From NCBI GenBank assembly GCA_016191305.1, contig JACPOX010000240.1, positions 1-5,847 on the forward strand: a stretch of DNA of 5,847 nt. Reading direction: 5' to 3'. The notes beneath the pieces were generated by a model, which worked only from the letters and a program-made list of their open reading frames with translations, was not told the origin of the DNA and did not search any database. Positions within the stretch are counted from its first letter, which is position 1; every line of letters begins with the position of its first letter. The position numbers were made by a program, and so were the translations under genes. The stretch is from Legionella longbeachae (GTDB taxonomy: Bacteria > Pseudomonadota > Gammaproteobacteria > Legionellales > Legionellaceae). Below, piece after piece: positions 1-5,847 of the stretch.

Positions 1-159
1 ACTAAAGAAGAGCATGTAAAATTTTTAAGTCGTTTAAGTGAACATGTTTCTCTTATGCCCATACATGGTGAGCTTGCAAATCACGCCAAATCGGCATTTA
101 TAAAGATGTGTCAAGAGGAATTAGAGTTAAGAAAATTAGATGATTTGGTGATTAATTAA
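1..159 (+). CDS. C-terminal fragment of an unrecognised protein (5' end outside window)
   Basis: Frame 1 is open from the first base to a TAA at 157-159, giving the last 52 residues of a protein whose start lies before the window. The tail is hydrophilic and helix-prone with no motif I recognise, and it ends in an acidic stretch (QEELELRKLDDLVIN). It does not resemble the C-terminus of PilT, so the usual pilT-pilU pairing is not supported here. The Glu-rich end is loosely like the E-block signals of Dot/Icm substrates, but that is weak when only 52 residues are visible. The same frame stays open for 29 more codons after the TAA (160-246) before a TGA at 247-249, so the stop could be a recent truncation. 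Function unknown. Confidence 0.6.
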   Translation, partial: TKEEHVKFLSRLSEHVSLMPIHGELANHAKSAFIKMCQEELELRKLDDLVIN

Positions 160-289
160 CAAAGGACTATTGGCATTGAAAGTGAATGCTCAAAAGCCTT
201 AGAAGTTTGGGAAAAACAAAATGAAAGTCGAGAAGTTGATTCTTTATGATGAAGTTTTGTTTTTACCCTGACGACACTGAGGATAATAC

Positions 290-1402
290 ATGGATATAAC
301 TCCTTTTTTTAAATTAATGGTAGATAAAGGTGCATCAGATTTGTTTTTTAGTGTGGGTGCTCCGCCAAATATTAAAATAGAGGGGATTATTTCGCCTATA
401 GGCCAGGCACCGCTTAAATCCCAACAAATGGCTGAGATTAGCTTATCGTTGATGAATGATGATCAGCGTAAGGAATTTGAGTCAACTATGGAACTTAATA
501 TGGCTCTTTCCATACACAGTGTAGGGCGCTTTAGGATTAATATGTTTCGGCAACGTGGCGATGTGTCTATGGTAGTGCGCTACATCAAGAGTAAGATACC
601 CTCAATTGAACAACTTTGCTTACCCCTTCTTTTAAAAACTATAGTTATGGAATTACGTGGATTGGTTTTAGTCGTCGGGGCTACCGGATCAGGAAAATCC
701 ACTACCTTGGCGGCAATGATTGATCATCGCAATCAAAATCATACTGGGCATATTTTGACTATTGAAGACCCGATAGAGTTTATACATCAACATAAAAAAT
801 CCATAATAGATCAACGTGAAGTTGGTATTGATACAATGAGTTATGATAATGCATTGGTTAATGCCATGCGCGAAGCACCGGATGTGATTTTAATTGGTGA
901 AATTCGTGAGCGCAATTCGATGAAGCATGCAATTGCTTATGCAGAAACCGGCCATTTATGCATTTCAACCCTGCATGCCAATAATGCCAATCAGGCTATG
1001 GATCGTATTATTAATTTTTTCCCTGAAGAGGCAAAAAAACAGATATTGATGGATTTATCACTCAATCTCCGCGCCATTATTTCCCTACGCCTTATTCCTG
1101 GATTAAATAATCAACGTACTGCTGCTGTAGAGATATTACTTAACACACCTTATATTTCTGATCTTATTGAAAAAGGCAAGATTGATGACATTAAGGATGT
1201 TATGGAACGCAGTACAGAACAAGGCATGCAAAGTTTTGACCAAGCTTTATTAAAATTATATAAAAATGGGATTATCTCCGAAGAAAATGCAATTAAGTAT
1301 GCTGATTCAAAAAATAATGTTGGTTTACAAATTCGTTTGGACAATGACGATGGAAGTGATTCCCAAAATGATAATTTGACAATTGAGTCTGATGACGATT
1401 GA
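290..1402 (+). CDS. pilU: PilU-type type IV pilus retraction ATPase
   Basis: This is a 370-residue hexameric AAA+-like secretion ATPase of the GspE/PilT family. Such proteins sit at the cytoplasmic base of the type IV pilus and power retraction, normally as an accessory to PilT, with roles in twitching and DNA uptake. The N-terminal PAS-like region (about 1-110) includes 'KGASDLFFSVGAPP'. Then come Walker A GATGSGKST (130-138), the Asp box TIEDPIEF (157-164), Walker B DVILIGEIRE (198-207, Glu204) and the His box TGHLCISTLHA (220-230), all intact. The segment MERSTEQGMQSFDQALLKLY (305-324) is typical of PilU rather than PilT, and so is the acidic tail (about 351-370). The start is supported by GAGGA at 279-283, six bases before the ATG. 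TATGAT at 245-250 is a possible -10 box without a good -35. No pilT is visible next to it. The family call is secure and PilU over PilT is likely. Confidence 0.93.
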   Translation: MDITPFFKLMVDKGASDLFFSVGAPPNIKIEGIISPIGQAPLKSQQMAEISLSLMNDDQRKEFESTMELNMALSIHSVGRFRINMFRQRGDVSMVVRYIKSKIPSIEQLCLPLLLKTIVMELRGLVLVVGATGSGKSTTLAAMIDHRNQNHTGHILTIEDPIEFIHQHKKSIIDQREVGIDTMSYDNALVNAMREAPDVILIGEIRERNSMKHAIAYAETGHLCISTLHANNANQAMDRIINFFPEEAKKQILMDLSLNLRAIISLRLIPGLNNQRTAAVEILLNTPYISDLIEKGKIDDIKDVMERSTEQGMQSFDQALLKLYKNGIISEENAIKYADSKNNVGLQIRLDNDDGSDSQNDNLTIESDDD

Positions 1403-1459
1403 TTTCCGTTCACTCCATGTTAAAGTTGCAACTAATTTCGGTGTTAATGTATTTGGTTC

Positions 1460-3397
1460 ATGAGCGTGTTTTATCACATTAAAGATATTACTTTAGGAAC
1501 TCCTTCGCATTCATCAGGGCATGTGACTTATGCCGGTGCCGTCTATAATCCCCCAAACAAATTAATAAAACCTTTTAAAGTAATCTACAAAAAGAATAAA
1601 TATGGACAGTCTCAATTTTCACGTTTAGAAGTCATGTTCAGTAAATTGGCTCAATTATTTTTATCAGCTGATTCAACGCCTTCCCTGCATTTAGTAGTCG
1701 ATAATGAAAAGAAAATTAATAACAAACACATTACAGGTTTGGCAGTAGAGCATCTTTGCTATGTGATAGAAAAAAAAGAAGGCTTGCAAAAAAATTTTTA
1801 TACTTTACAAAATCCGAAAACTGTTCCTAATTTTGAGGCATTAAAGGTAAATAAAGCAAAAAATATTCCTTATTATTTTTTGGACAAATTACCACAAGGT
1901 TTTTTTGCTAACTTAGTTAAAGCAGAGAATAATGGTTCTTTAACGATAGACTATGAATCATTAGCAAGTATTTTTACTACAGCCTACACCATGGAAGAAG
2001 ATGATTTACATAAAGGTAATTATGGTTTTTATCTGGTTGAGCGAGAAGGAAAGCCACAGGCAGTATTTTTTAAAATCGATCATGATTTGATGTTTGTAAA
2101 CAGCATTATGAGTTTTCACACCCGCAGGCCTTTTCATTTATTACATGGGGCTCATGCTTTTGATATTACTGAACAAGATCTGCTCTCACTTACTTGCTTA
2201 AACAATTCATCTAACTCGTATTGGCCAACAAAGTTTGGTTATATTTCCAATCCTTTTGATAACAAGGAATATCATAATTATGCGGAAATTGATGCTTTTG
2301 CTCGCTTAGGCATTCATCCCAATTTTATCAAAGGGAAATGGAAATTTTTTTTCAAGCATATTTTAATTTCTAACAAGTTAATTGAAAAAACTTTAGAGGA
2401 ATGCGCTGATAAGAATAAAGCGATTGATAGGGCGTATATCGCTTTGATAACCCAAGCCACATCTGCACGACTTGCATGTTTGCGTGCGGTTTTGTTCTCG
2501 ATAAAAGAGTTTCGTGATTATGTTAAAGACTTAAATAAAGACGATACTCAAGCCTTATTAAAAGAAGTTATTCCTTCATATTTGTTTCATGAGAGTATTT
2601 CGCTACAAGTTCACGAATCATTTACCCATTATCAAGATTTATGCAAGACACAAAGTGGCTTTGTAACAGGAGATACGCCATTACATACAGCGATTAAACT
2701 GGGTGAATATCGTTATGATGAAACTCTAAGCATGTTTGTTCAGTTTATTGATGTAAAAAATGCATTAGGAAAAACTCCCCTGGATGTTGCGTTGGAACTC
2801 TTTCATTCTAAAGAAAACAATCCTACTGATGTTCGAAAAAATGCTCTTTTTATCATGAAACATTTATTAGAAAATGGTGCCAGAAAAACCAAAAAATATA
2901 GGGAGTCTGAAATCGACTCAACGGTCAAGGCATATGAATTCATAAATCCTTATAAAAATGAAATAAGTGCCGAGATGCATTATAGACATTTTAAAGATAT
3001 TTTACGTGATATAGGTGAAGACCATTCCTTTAGTCTTAAATTTAAAAAAAATTTGGCTCTTGATTGTATTAGACGTTTTATTGAAGTTAATGAAGATCAT
3101 CCGCGTTGTGAGAATAGATTACAGCGCTTAAGAGACGACCTTAATGCTTACTCCTCTGAAGAAGAATCTGCTGGAGTAAAGTACATACGGCAATTGCGTA
3201 GTCAGTTACGAGGAATGTATGGTCTGACTTCAACCTTATGGGAAATAAACAAGATGATAAGTCTAGCTCTAGAACACCTACAAACTAAAGAGTCTAGGAG
3301 CTATTCATTTTTTTCTTGTAGTGCCAGATTAGGAACATTAAACATTTCAGAATTAAATGCAGATTCAGATATAAATACAAAGTCAATTTACTTTTAG
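1460..3397 (+). CDS. Putative secreted effector: PI3-kinase-like domain plus ankyrin repeats
   Basis: This 645-residue protein has no signal peptide or membrane segment. Residues about 23-70 look like a kinase N-lobe: a strand with lysines (VIYKK, 41-45) precedes a helix with Glu57. Residues 181-187 (DDLHKGN) match the DRHxxN catalytic loop of phosphoinositide kinases with identical Asp-to-Asn spacing (Asp182, Asn187), and KIDHDLMF (205-212) takes the place of the IDFG metal-binding motif (Asp207). Two ankyrin repeats follow: GDTPLHTAIKLG (404-415), then GKTPLDVALEL through KHLLENGA (437-474). The rest, to 645, is helical with no recognised domain. Some Legionella and Francisella effectors (LegA5, OpiA) are reported bacterial PI3-kinases, and LegA5 also has ankyrin repeats. 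Kinase activity, lipid substrate and Dot/Icm export here are inferences. Its start has no clear Shine-Dalgarno, but an in-frame TAA at 1445-1447 leaves no earlier ATG. It lies 57 bp after pilU and is probably transcribed separately. Confidence 0.7.
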   Translation: MSVFYHIKDITLGTPSHSSGHVTYAGAVYNPPNKLIKPFKVIYKKNKYGQSQFSRLEVMFSKLAQLFLSADSTPSLHLVVDNEKKINNKHITGLAVEHLCYVIEKKEGLQKNFYTLQNPKTVPNFEALKVNKAKNIPYYFLDKLPQGFFANLVKAENNGSLTIDYESLASIFTTAYTMEEDDLHKGNYGFYLVEREGKPQAVFFKIDHDLMFVNSIMSFHTRRPFHLLHGAHAFDITEQDLLSLTCLNNSSNSYWPTKFGYISNPFDNKEYHNYAEIDAFARLGIHPNFIKGKWKFFFKHILISNKLIEKTLEECADKNKAIDRAYIALITQATSARLACLRAVLFSIKEFRDYVKDLNKDDTQALLKEVIPSYLFHESISLQVHESFTHYQDLCKTQSGFVTGDTPLHTAIKLGEYRYDETLSMFVQFIDVKNALGKTPLDVALELFHSKENNPTDVRKNALFIMKHLLENGARKTKKYRESEIDSTVKAYEFINPYKNEISAEMHYRHFKDILRDIGEDHSFSLKFKKNLALDCIRRFIEVNEDHPRCENRLQRLRDDLNAYSSEEESAGVKYIRQLRSQLRGMYGLTSTLWEINKMISLALEHLQTKESRSYSFFSCSARLGTLNISELNADSDINTKSIYF

Positions 3398-3430
3398 GAA
3401 ATGTTCCCAAATTTTAAGATTGTTGCCTAG

Positions 3431-3436
3431 TATAAT
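3431..3436 (+). promoter_or_regulatory. Candidate -10 box (TATAAT)
   Basis: A perfect TATAAT lies 34 bp after the stop of the kinase-like gene and 26 bp before the ATG of a small interrupted ORF (3463). The implied start of transcription, near 3443, would leave a short leader carrying GAGGA at 3452-3456. I could not find a convincing -35 hexamer at 16-18 bp spacing (the candidates are CAAATT-like), so this would be a -10-driven promoter or a chance match in AT-rich DNA. It could also serve the FUSC gene at 3681 with a leader of about 240 bases. Confidence 0.35.
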
Positions 3437-3462
3437 CTCTAAAAACACGTCGAGGACCCATT

Positions 3463-3600
3463 ATGTCACAATGCGCGGTAAAAAAAGCACAGAATATATG
3501 CTAAGCTAAAGAAGCGACTATCGAGACATTGAATTGCATAAAAATGCTCGAAAAACCAGGTGAAAATGTGGGAGATATCCCTAGTGTAAAAATTTTGTGA
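3463..3600 (+). pseudogene. Small ORF with good RBS, interrupted by in-frame TAA
   Basis: An ATG at 3463 sits six bases after GAGGA (3452-3456). The frame encodes 13 residues (MSQCAVKKAQNIC), meets TAA at 3502-3504, then stays open for 31 more codons to TGA at 3598-3600. The second part reads like ordinary protein (AKEATIETLNCIKMLEKPGE and onward), with an internal ATG at 3544. Read through the stop, it would be a 45-position protein. I do not recognise the family. It may be a decayed small gene, a 13-codon leader peptide, or chance. The strong RBS and the TATAAT upstream argue mildly for a real start. The rest of the gap, 3601-3680, holds only CATAAT (3609-3614), a possible -10 for the next gene. 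Confidence 0.3.
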
Positions 3601-3680
3601 GTTGATAGCATAATTATGTCCACAGGCTAGCTTTTATCTTTCAAGAAATTTTCGACAGAACCCGTTTTCTCAGGATTTTA

Positions 3681-4715
3681 ATGCATTATTTACTCAACCA
3701 TTGTAAATGGATAAAAAACGAAATTAGAGGTCAATTTCTGCTTCGTGGTATTTTAGTTTTAATGCCGTTTGCTTTTCTTTTCTTATTATCAGGAAACATA
3801 TATTGGTTGGAGAGTTCTCTTATAACCATGTCTACATTAATCGCAGAAGAAAAACTTAAGCTTGGTTTTCTTGGTATTTTATTGCACGGAACTGCAATTA
3901 TTATATTATTTAATCTATTATTTTTAACCCAAGTTCATCCATTTTTTTTCGTTTTAGTTTGTACTATTTCTGCGACAGGTATTATTTGGATTTCTACTTT
4001 CGGAGAACAATTACGTAATCTGGGAAGCTGGACTTTTATTCCAGCAATTATTCTTTCCTTAGAACGAGCTCCGATAGCAAATATTTCCCTCTTAGATCAA
4101 TGCCTTATTCTTTTACCCTTTTTAATAATAGCTATATTGCCTACTATTTTTCTGTGTTTATTTGAATATATAAAAGCAAAAAAAAATGGCTTAGATTTAA
4201 AATGGTTTCAACTATCCTATTTATCCGATTTTGGAAAAAAAAATAAAAATTATGACTCTTTGTTGGCTATGGCCATAGGAATTGCACTATCGTCTACATT
4301 TGTTGAATATATTCAAATGGAAAATGGGCAATGGATGATTTGGGGTGTTGCTAGTGTAATTACGGGGAATATCCAAACTTCTCCTAAAAAATTTTATGAA
4401 CGATTATTCGGTGTTTCAATTGGCGTTCCTATGGGCATTTTAATGGGAAATTATGTTATGCCTTCAACCGAGTTAGATTTAACAATTGCTACTATGGGCA
4501 TTTTTTTAACTTTGGTTGCTTTTCGTCGTTATATTATTGCCTACACTTTCCGTTGTTTTTTTGTGGCTCTAGCTGTAATACTGGTAACCCATTCAAAAAT
4601 AATTGCTTTTGAACGACTTACTCATGTTATTCTTGGCGGTGTGTTGGGGATAATTTGTGTCTTATTATCGAGGCGTTTTGTAGACTACATTTTCAATAAG
4701 AACGAGAATTTATGA
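3681..4715 (+). CDS. FUSC-family-like integral membrane protein, half length
   Basis: This 344-residue, strongly hydrophobic inner-membrane protein has two similar-looking halves. Membrane segments lie near 21-38, 62-84, 86-106, 115-126 and 139-161 in the first half, then 193-210, 217-230, 243-258, 266-281, 288-304 and 314-331 in the second. A charged loop (about 163-191) separates them. The second half carries FUSC-type features: a WMIWGVASVITG segment (218-229), then ERLFGVSIGVPMGILMG (240-256) and ERLTHVILGGVLG (311-323). These match the family pattern of Arg followed by a Gly-rich membrane helix. FUSC/AaeB proteins are associated with efflux of aromatic acids and fusaric acid, but are usually about 650-700 residues with a large soluble domain that is absent here. 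The substrate is unknown and transport is inferred. AGGA at 3672-3675, five bases before the ATG, supports this start. It appears to be a single-gene unit. Confidence 0.7.
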   Translation: MHYLLNHCKWIKNEIRGQFLLRGILVLMPFAFLFLLSGNIYWLESSLITMSTLIAEEKLKLGFLGILLHGTAIIILFNLLFLTQVHPFFFVLVCTISATGIIWISTFGEQLRNLGSWTFIPAIILSLERAPIANISLLDQCLILLPFLIIAILPTIFLCLFEYIKAKKNGLDLKWFQLSYLSDFGKKNKNYDSLLAMAIGIALSSTFVEYIQMENGQWMIWGVASVITGNIQTSPKKFYERLFGVSIGVPMGILMGNYVMPSTELDLTIATMGIFLTLVAFRRYIIAYTFRCFFVALAVILVTHSKIIAFERLTHVILGGVLGIICVLLSRRFVDYIFNKNENL

Positions 4716-4952
4716 GTTGTTCCTAGCATTTACAAGTAAGAGAATTTAATGGAGGTTTTAGTACAAAAACGATGATATCACTCATATGCAAAATTGGCGC
4801 GGCATCGCAAACAAAAATGTTATTGAATTCTCACGAGATGGAGTTGTGAATAAAAAGCGCCACGAACTTTTTAAAGATGAATTTGAGGGCAGGATACTTT
4901 GATCCCATAGCAAGAAATTGAACGGTAGGACTTAAAAGCGACAAGAAATGGT
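4716..4952. other. Intergenic stretch with a possible small-ORF remnant
   Basis: No convincing gene lies between the FUSC gene and the first palindrome. On the plus strand, a 38-codon ORF runs from an ATG at 4786 to TGA at 4900-4902. It has a protein-like, charged composition, including VIEFSRDGVVNKKRHELFKD. Its frame is open back to a TAG at 4759-4761. An overlapping frame with an ATG at 4749 gives eight codons before TGA at 4773-4775, so a single frameshift would join the two. That pattern fits a decayed small gene, but the stretch is short and I recognise no family. GGAGG at 4751-4755 is too far from either later ATG (4772, 4786) to be a normal ribosome-binding site. I see no clear terminator for the FUSC gene before the palindrome at 4953. 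Confidence 0.25.
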
Positions 4953-4977
4953 CTGTAGGTCGGGCCCTTGGCCCGAC
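4953..4977 (-). repeat. REP-like palindromic element, left copy
   Basis: The element begins CTGTAG and continues into a perfect 8-bp stem: GTCGGGCC (4959-4966), loop CTT, GGCCCGAC (4970-4977). It lies eight bases past the end of the mntA stop codon and is far more GC-rich than its surroundings. A second copy at 5729-5753 matches it at 21 of 25 positions in the opposite orientation. On the plus strand the hairpin is followed by ATTTTCTCT, so it could act as a weak terminator for rightward transcription. On the minus strand no U-run follows, so it is not a classical terminator for hepT-mntA. The strand given is the one on which it reads stem then CTACAG. Confidence 0.75.
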
Positions 4978-4984
4978 ATTTTCT

Positions 4985-5281
4985 CTATTGTAACACTTCA
5001 TGTGTTTTTTCAATTTCACTTTTGAATTCACTGGGGATTTCTGACCAAATCAATAAATCTACCAAGATAGGTAAATTACTCTCCGAAAATGCGCTACGTA
5101 AGGATGAAATTTGTTCATTTGTTATGTTTTCATGATTATCTATAATGACTAAGTCCAAATCACTTCCTTCATGTGCACAACCTTTTATTCTACTTCCATA
5201 TACCCAAACAGTTTGACCTGGAATATGAGTAGCTAAAATTTTTTTAACAAGAGCGAGGTATTGAGTATCAAGAATTAGCAT
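4985..5281 (-). CDS. mntA: MntA-type minimal nucleotidyltransferase (antitoxin)
   Basis: This 98-residue protein is a minimal nucleotidyltransferase of the polymerase-beta fold. VYGSRIKGCAHEGSDLDLVI (28-46... starting at Val27) holds the GS motif (Gly29-Ser30) and the metal-binding Asp41 and Asp43. The third acidic residue is probably Asp75 in PILVDLLIW (71-79). All catalytic positions appear intact and the length is normal for the family. In studied HepT/MntA pairs this enzyme neutralises the HepT toxin by attaching AMP to a tyrosine near its active site. That role is inferred here from motif and partner. Its ATG lies inside the 3' end of hepT (14-bp overlap), which indicates one transcript and translational coupling, with the toxin gene first. 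The gene ends at TAA (4990-4992 region, read leftward) close to a palindromic repeat. The older annotation for such a protein is HI0073-like nucleotidyltransferase. Confidence 0.85.
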   Translation of the reverse strand: MLILDTQYLALVKKILATHIPGQTVWVYGSRIKGCAHEGSDLDLVIIDNHENITNEQISSLRSAFSESNLPILVDLLIWSEIPSEFKSEIEKTHEVLQ

Positions 5282-5708
5282 CGTTTGAGCCTAAGTTTTT
5301 TTGCAGGGCCTGTTGCAATGTTTTTGCATCCTTTAAAAATTCGGGTAATAATTTAAGTGTTGTTTTTGCAAAGAAAATACCATAATCCTGGGCTGTGTTA
5401 TTACGATTATCTCGATAGGAAAACCAGCGCTCCACAGCCGTTGCATCTAAAAGTCCATGTTTTGTAGCAAAACGAAATAGGTCTTTATAGGTTAATTCAT
5501 CCACAATACGCGGATTGCCAATATATAATTTGAGTGCTCTTCGTAATAATTTTCCGGTAGTTTCTAATGTAAGCTCAAAGCCTTTTACGGTGGCATTACG
5601 AAATATTTCATAGTCGATACTGTCTTCTGTCGCAGTATTCAAGCGATCTAAAGAAGATTCCAGTGTTTTAATGCATTGTAGTAAATGATCTGTATTCAGT
5701 TTTTCCAT
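5268..5708 (-). CDS. hepT: HepT-like toxin (HI0074 family), catalytic His replaced by Gln
   Basis: This 146-residue all-helical protein belongs to the nucleotidyltransferase substrate-binding (HI0074/HepT) family. Recognisable pieces are the central helix VKGFELTLETTGKLLRRALK (41-60), the segment ELTYKDLFRFATKHGLL (71-87), and the conserved block WFSYRDNRNNTAQDYG (95-110). HepT toxins are HEPN-type RNases with an RX4-6H motif followed two residues later by a Tyr that MntA AMPylates. Here Arg102 and Tyr109 are present, but the His position is Gln107 (codon CAG on the minus strand, one base from CAT or CAC). The protein may therefore be a weakened or inactive toxin that still binds its partner. 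It is followed by mntA with a 14-bp overlap. The ribosome-binding site before ATG 5708 is weak. A candidate promoter lies at 5770-5799, with a palindromic repeat in the leader between them. Confidence 0.85.
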   Translation of the reverse strand: MEKLNTDHLLQCIKTLESSLDRLNTATEDSIDYEIFRNATVKGFELTLETTGKLLRRALKLYIGNPRIVDELTYKDLFRFATKHGLLDATAVERWFSYRDNRNNTAQDYGIFFAKTTLKLLPEFLKDAKTLQQALQKNLGSNDANS

Positions 5709-5728
5709 GTTTGTCCATATAGACTATC

Positions 5729-5753
5729 GTTGAGCCAGGGGCTCGACCTACAG
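5729..5753 (+). repeat. REP-like palindromic element, right copy (inverted relative to left copy)
   Basis: The arms GTTGAGCC (5729-5736) and GGCTCGAC (5740-5747) enclose the loop AGG and are followed by CTACAG (5748-5753). Reverse-complemented, it aligns with 4953-4977 with four differences. Two of these are a paired G-C to A-T change within the stem, and one turns a pair into a G-T wobble, so the fold is kept. It lies 21 bp upstream of the hepT start codon and the CTACAG tail points away from the gene pair, mirroring the left copy. Confidence 0.7.
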
Positions 5754-5769
5754 TGATTGATTAGAGAAT

Positions 5770-5799
5770 AGCATAGCCCATACTGATGTATAAGCGCAA
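5770..5799 (-). promoter_or_regulatory. Candidate sigma-70 promoter for hepT-mntA
   Basis: Read on the minus strand, TTGCGC (5794-5799) and TATGCT (5770-5775) are separated by 18 bp. Each hexamer matches the sigma-70 consensus at four or five positions. Transcription would begin near 5763, giving a leader of about 55 bases that contains the palindromic element at 5729-5753 before the hepT ATG. No other well-spaced pair was found nearer the gene. The remainder of 5754-5847 shows no supported gene. Confidence 0.3.
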
Positions 5800-5847
5800 T
5801 TGTAGATAGATTCCTAGACAGACATTTCATCTTTCTAGTCGTTCATT

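Noticed and set aside
1150..1413. 87-codon minus-strand ORF opposite the end of pilU
   Set aside because: It lies almost entirely within the well-supported pilU coding region on the opposite strand and has no recognisable features.
1432..1448. CTAAT and TTAAT motifs resembling a PmrA-type tandem site before the kinase-like gene
   Set aside because: The spacing is 12 rather than 11 bp, the match is partial, and the site is only about 12 bases from the ATG, too close for an activator site.
3332..3407. 8-bp inverted repeat GGAACATT / AATGTTCC around the end of the kinase-like gene
   Set aside because: The arms are separated by 60 bp, AT-rich, and not followed by a T-run, so neither a terminator nor an insertion end is supported.
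4959..4977. GC-rich hairpin read as an intrinsic terminator of hepT-mntA
   Set aside because: No U-run follows on the minus strand, and the existence of a second inverted copy upstream of hepT favours a repeat element.
4831..5031. 66-codon minus-strand ORF overlapping the end of mntA
   Set aside because: It runs through the palindromic repeat and overlaps mntA in another frame; its composition looks unlike a real protein and no family is recognisable.
5696..5830. 44-codon minus-strand ORF ahead of hepT
   Set aside because: It spans the repeat element and overlaps the hepT start out of frame; its composition is not protein-like, so it is probably chance.
1..5847. CRISPR array, tRNA or rRNA gene, transposase
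   Set aside because: No regularly spaced repeats, no tRNA- or rRNA-like sequence, and no recognisable transposase or integrase were seen on either strand.

Overview
The window is AT-rich DNA that most resembles a Legionella or other Legionellales gammaproteobacterial chromosome. The case rests on three things: a type IV pilus retraction ATPase of the PilU type, a large ankyrin-repeat protein with a PI3-kinase-like catalytic signature (the style of a Dot/Icm effector), and the low-GC coding style. No rRNA, tRNA or marker gene fixes the species, so this is an inference.

Layout from left to right: (1) the C-terminal 52 codons of an unrecognised gene (1-159, +), followed by a further 29 in-frame open codons after its stop; (2) pilU (290-1402, +), intact and without an adjacent pilT in view; (3) a 645-residue putative host-directed kinase with two ankyrin repeats (1460-3397, +); (4) a 283-bp gap (3398-3680) with a perfect -10 box, a good ribosome-binding site and a tiny ORF interrupted by an in-frame TAA; (5) a half-length FUSC-type inner-membrane protein (3681-4715, +); (6) a degraded-looking gap (4716-4952); (7) a minus-strand HepT/MntA-type toxin-antitoxin pair (hepT 5268-5708, mntA 4985-5281, overlapping by 14 bp); (8) a short non-coding right end with a candidate promoter for the pair.

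The most unusual structure is that the toxin-antitoxin pair is bracketed by two copies of one 25-bp palindromic element (4953-4977 and 5729-5753). The copies are in mirror-image orientation, match at 21 of 25 positions, and include a compensatory base-pair change in the stem. This looks like a REP-type or MITE-like pair around an accessory cassette. The putative toxin also has Gln where the family's RX4H motif has its catalytic His, while the Tyr two residues later, the kind of residue that MntA enzymes AMPylate, is kept.

The plus-strand genes are separated by gaps of 57 to 283 bp and do not look like one tight operon. The pilus ATPase, the effector-like kinase and the membrane protein are probably independent units. 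Only hepT-mntA is clearly co-transcribed and translationally coupled.
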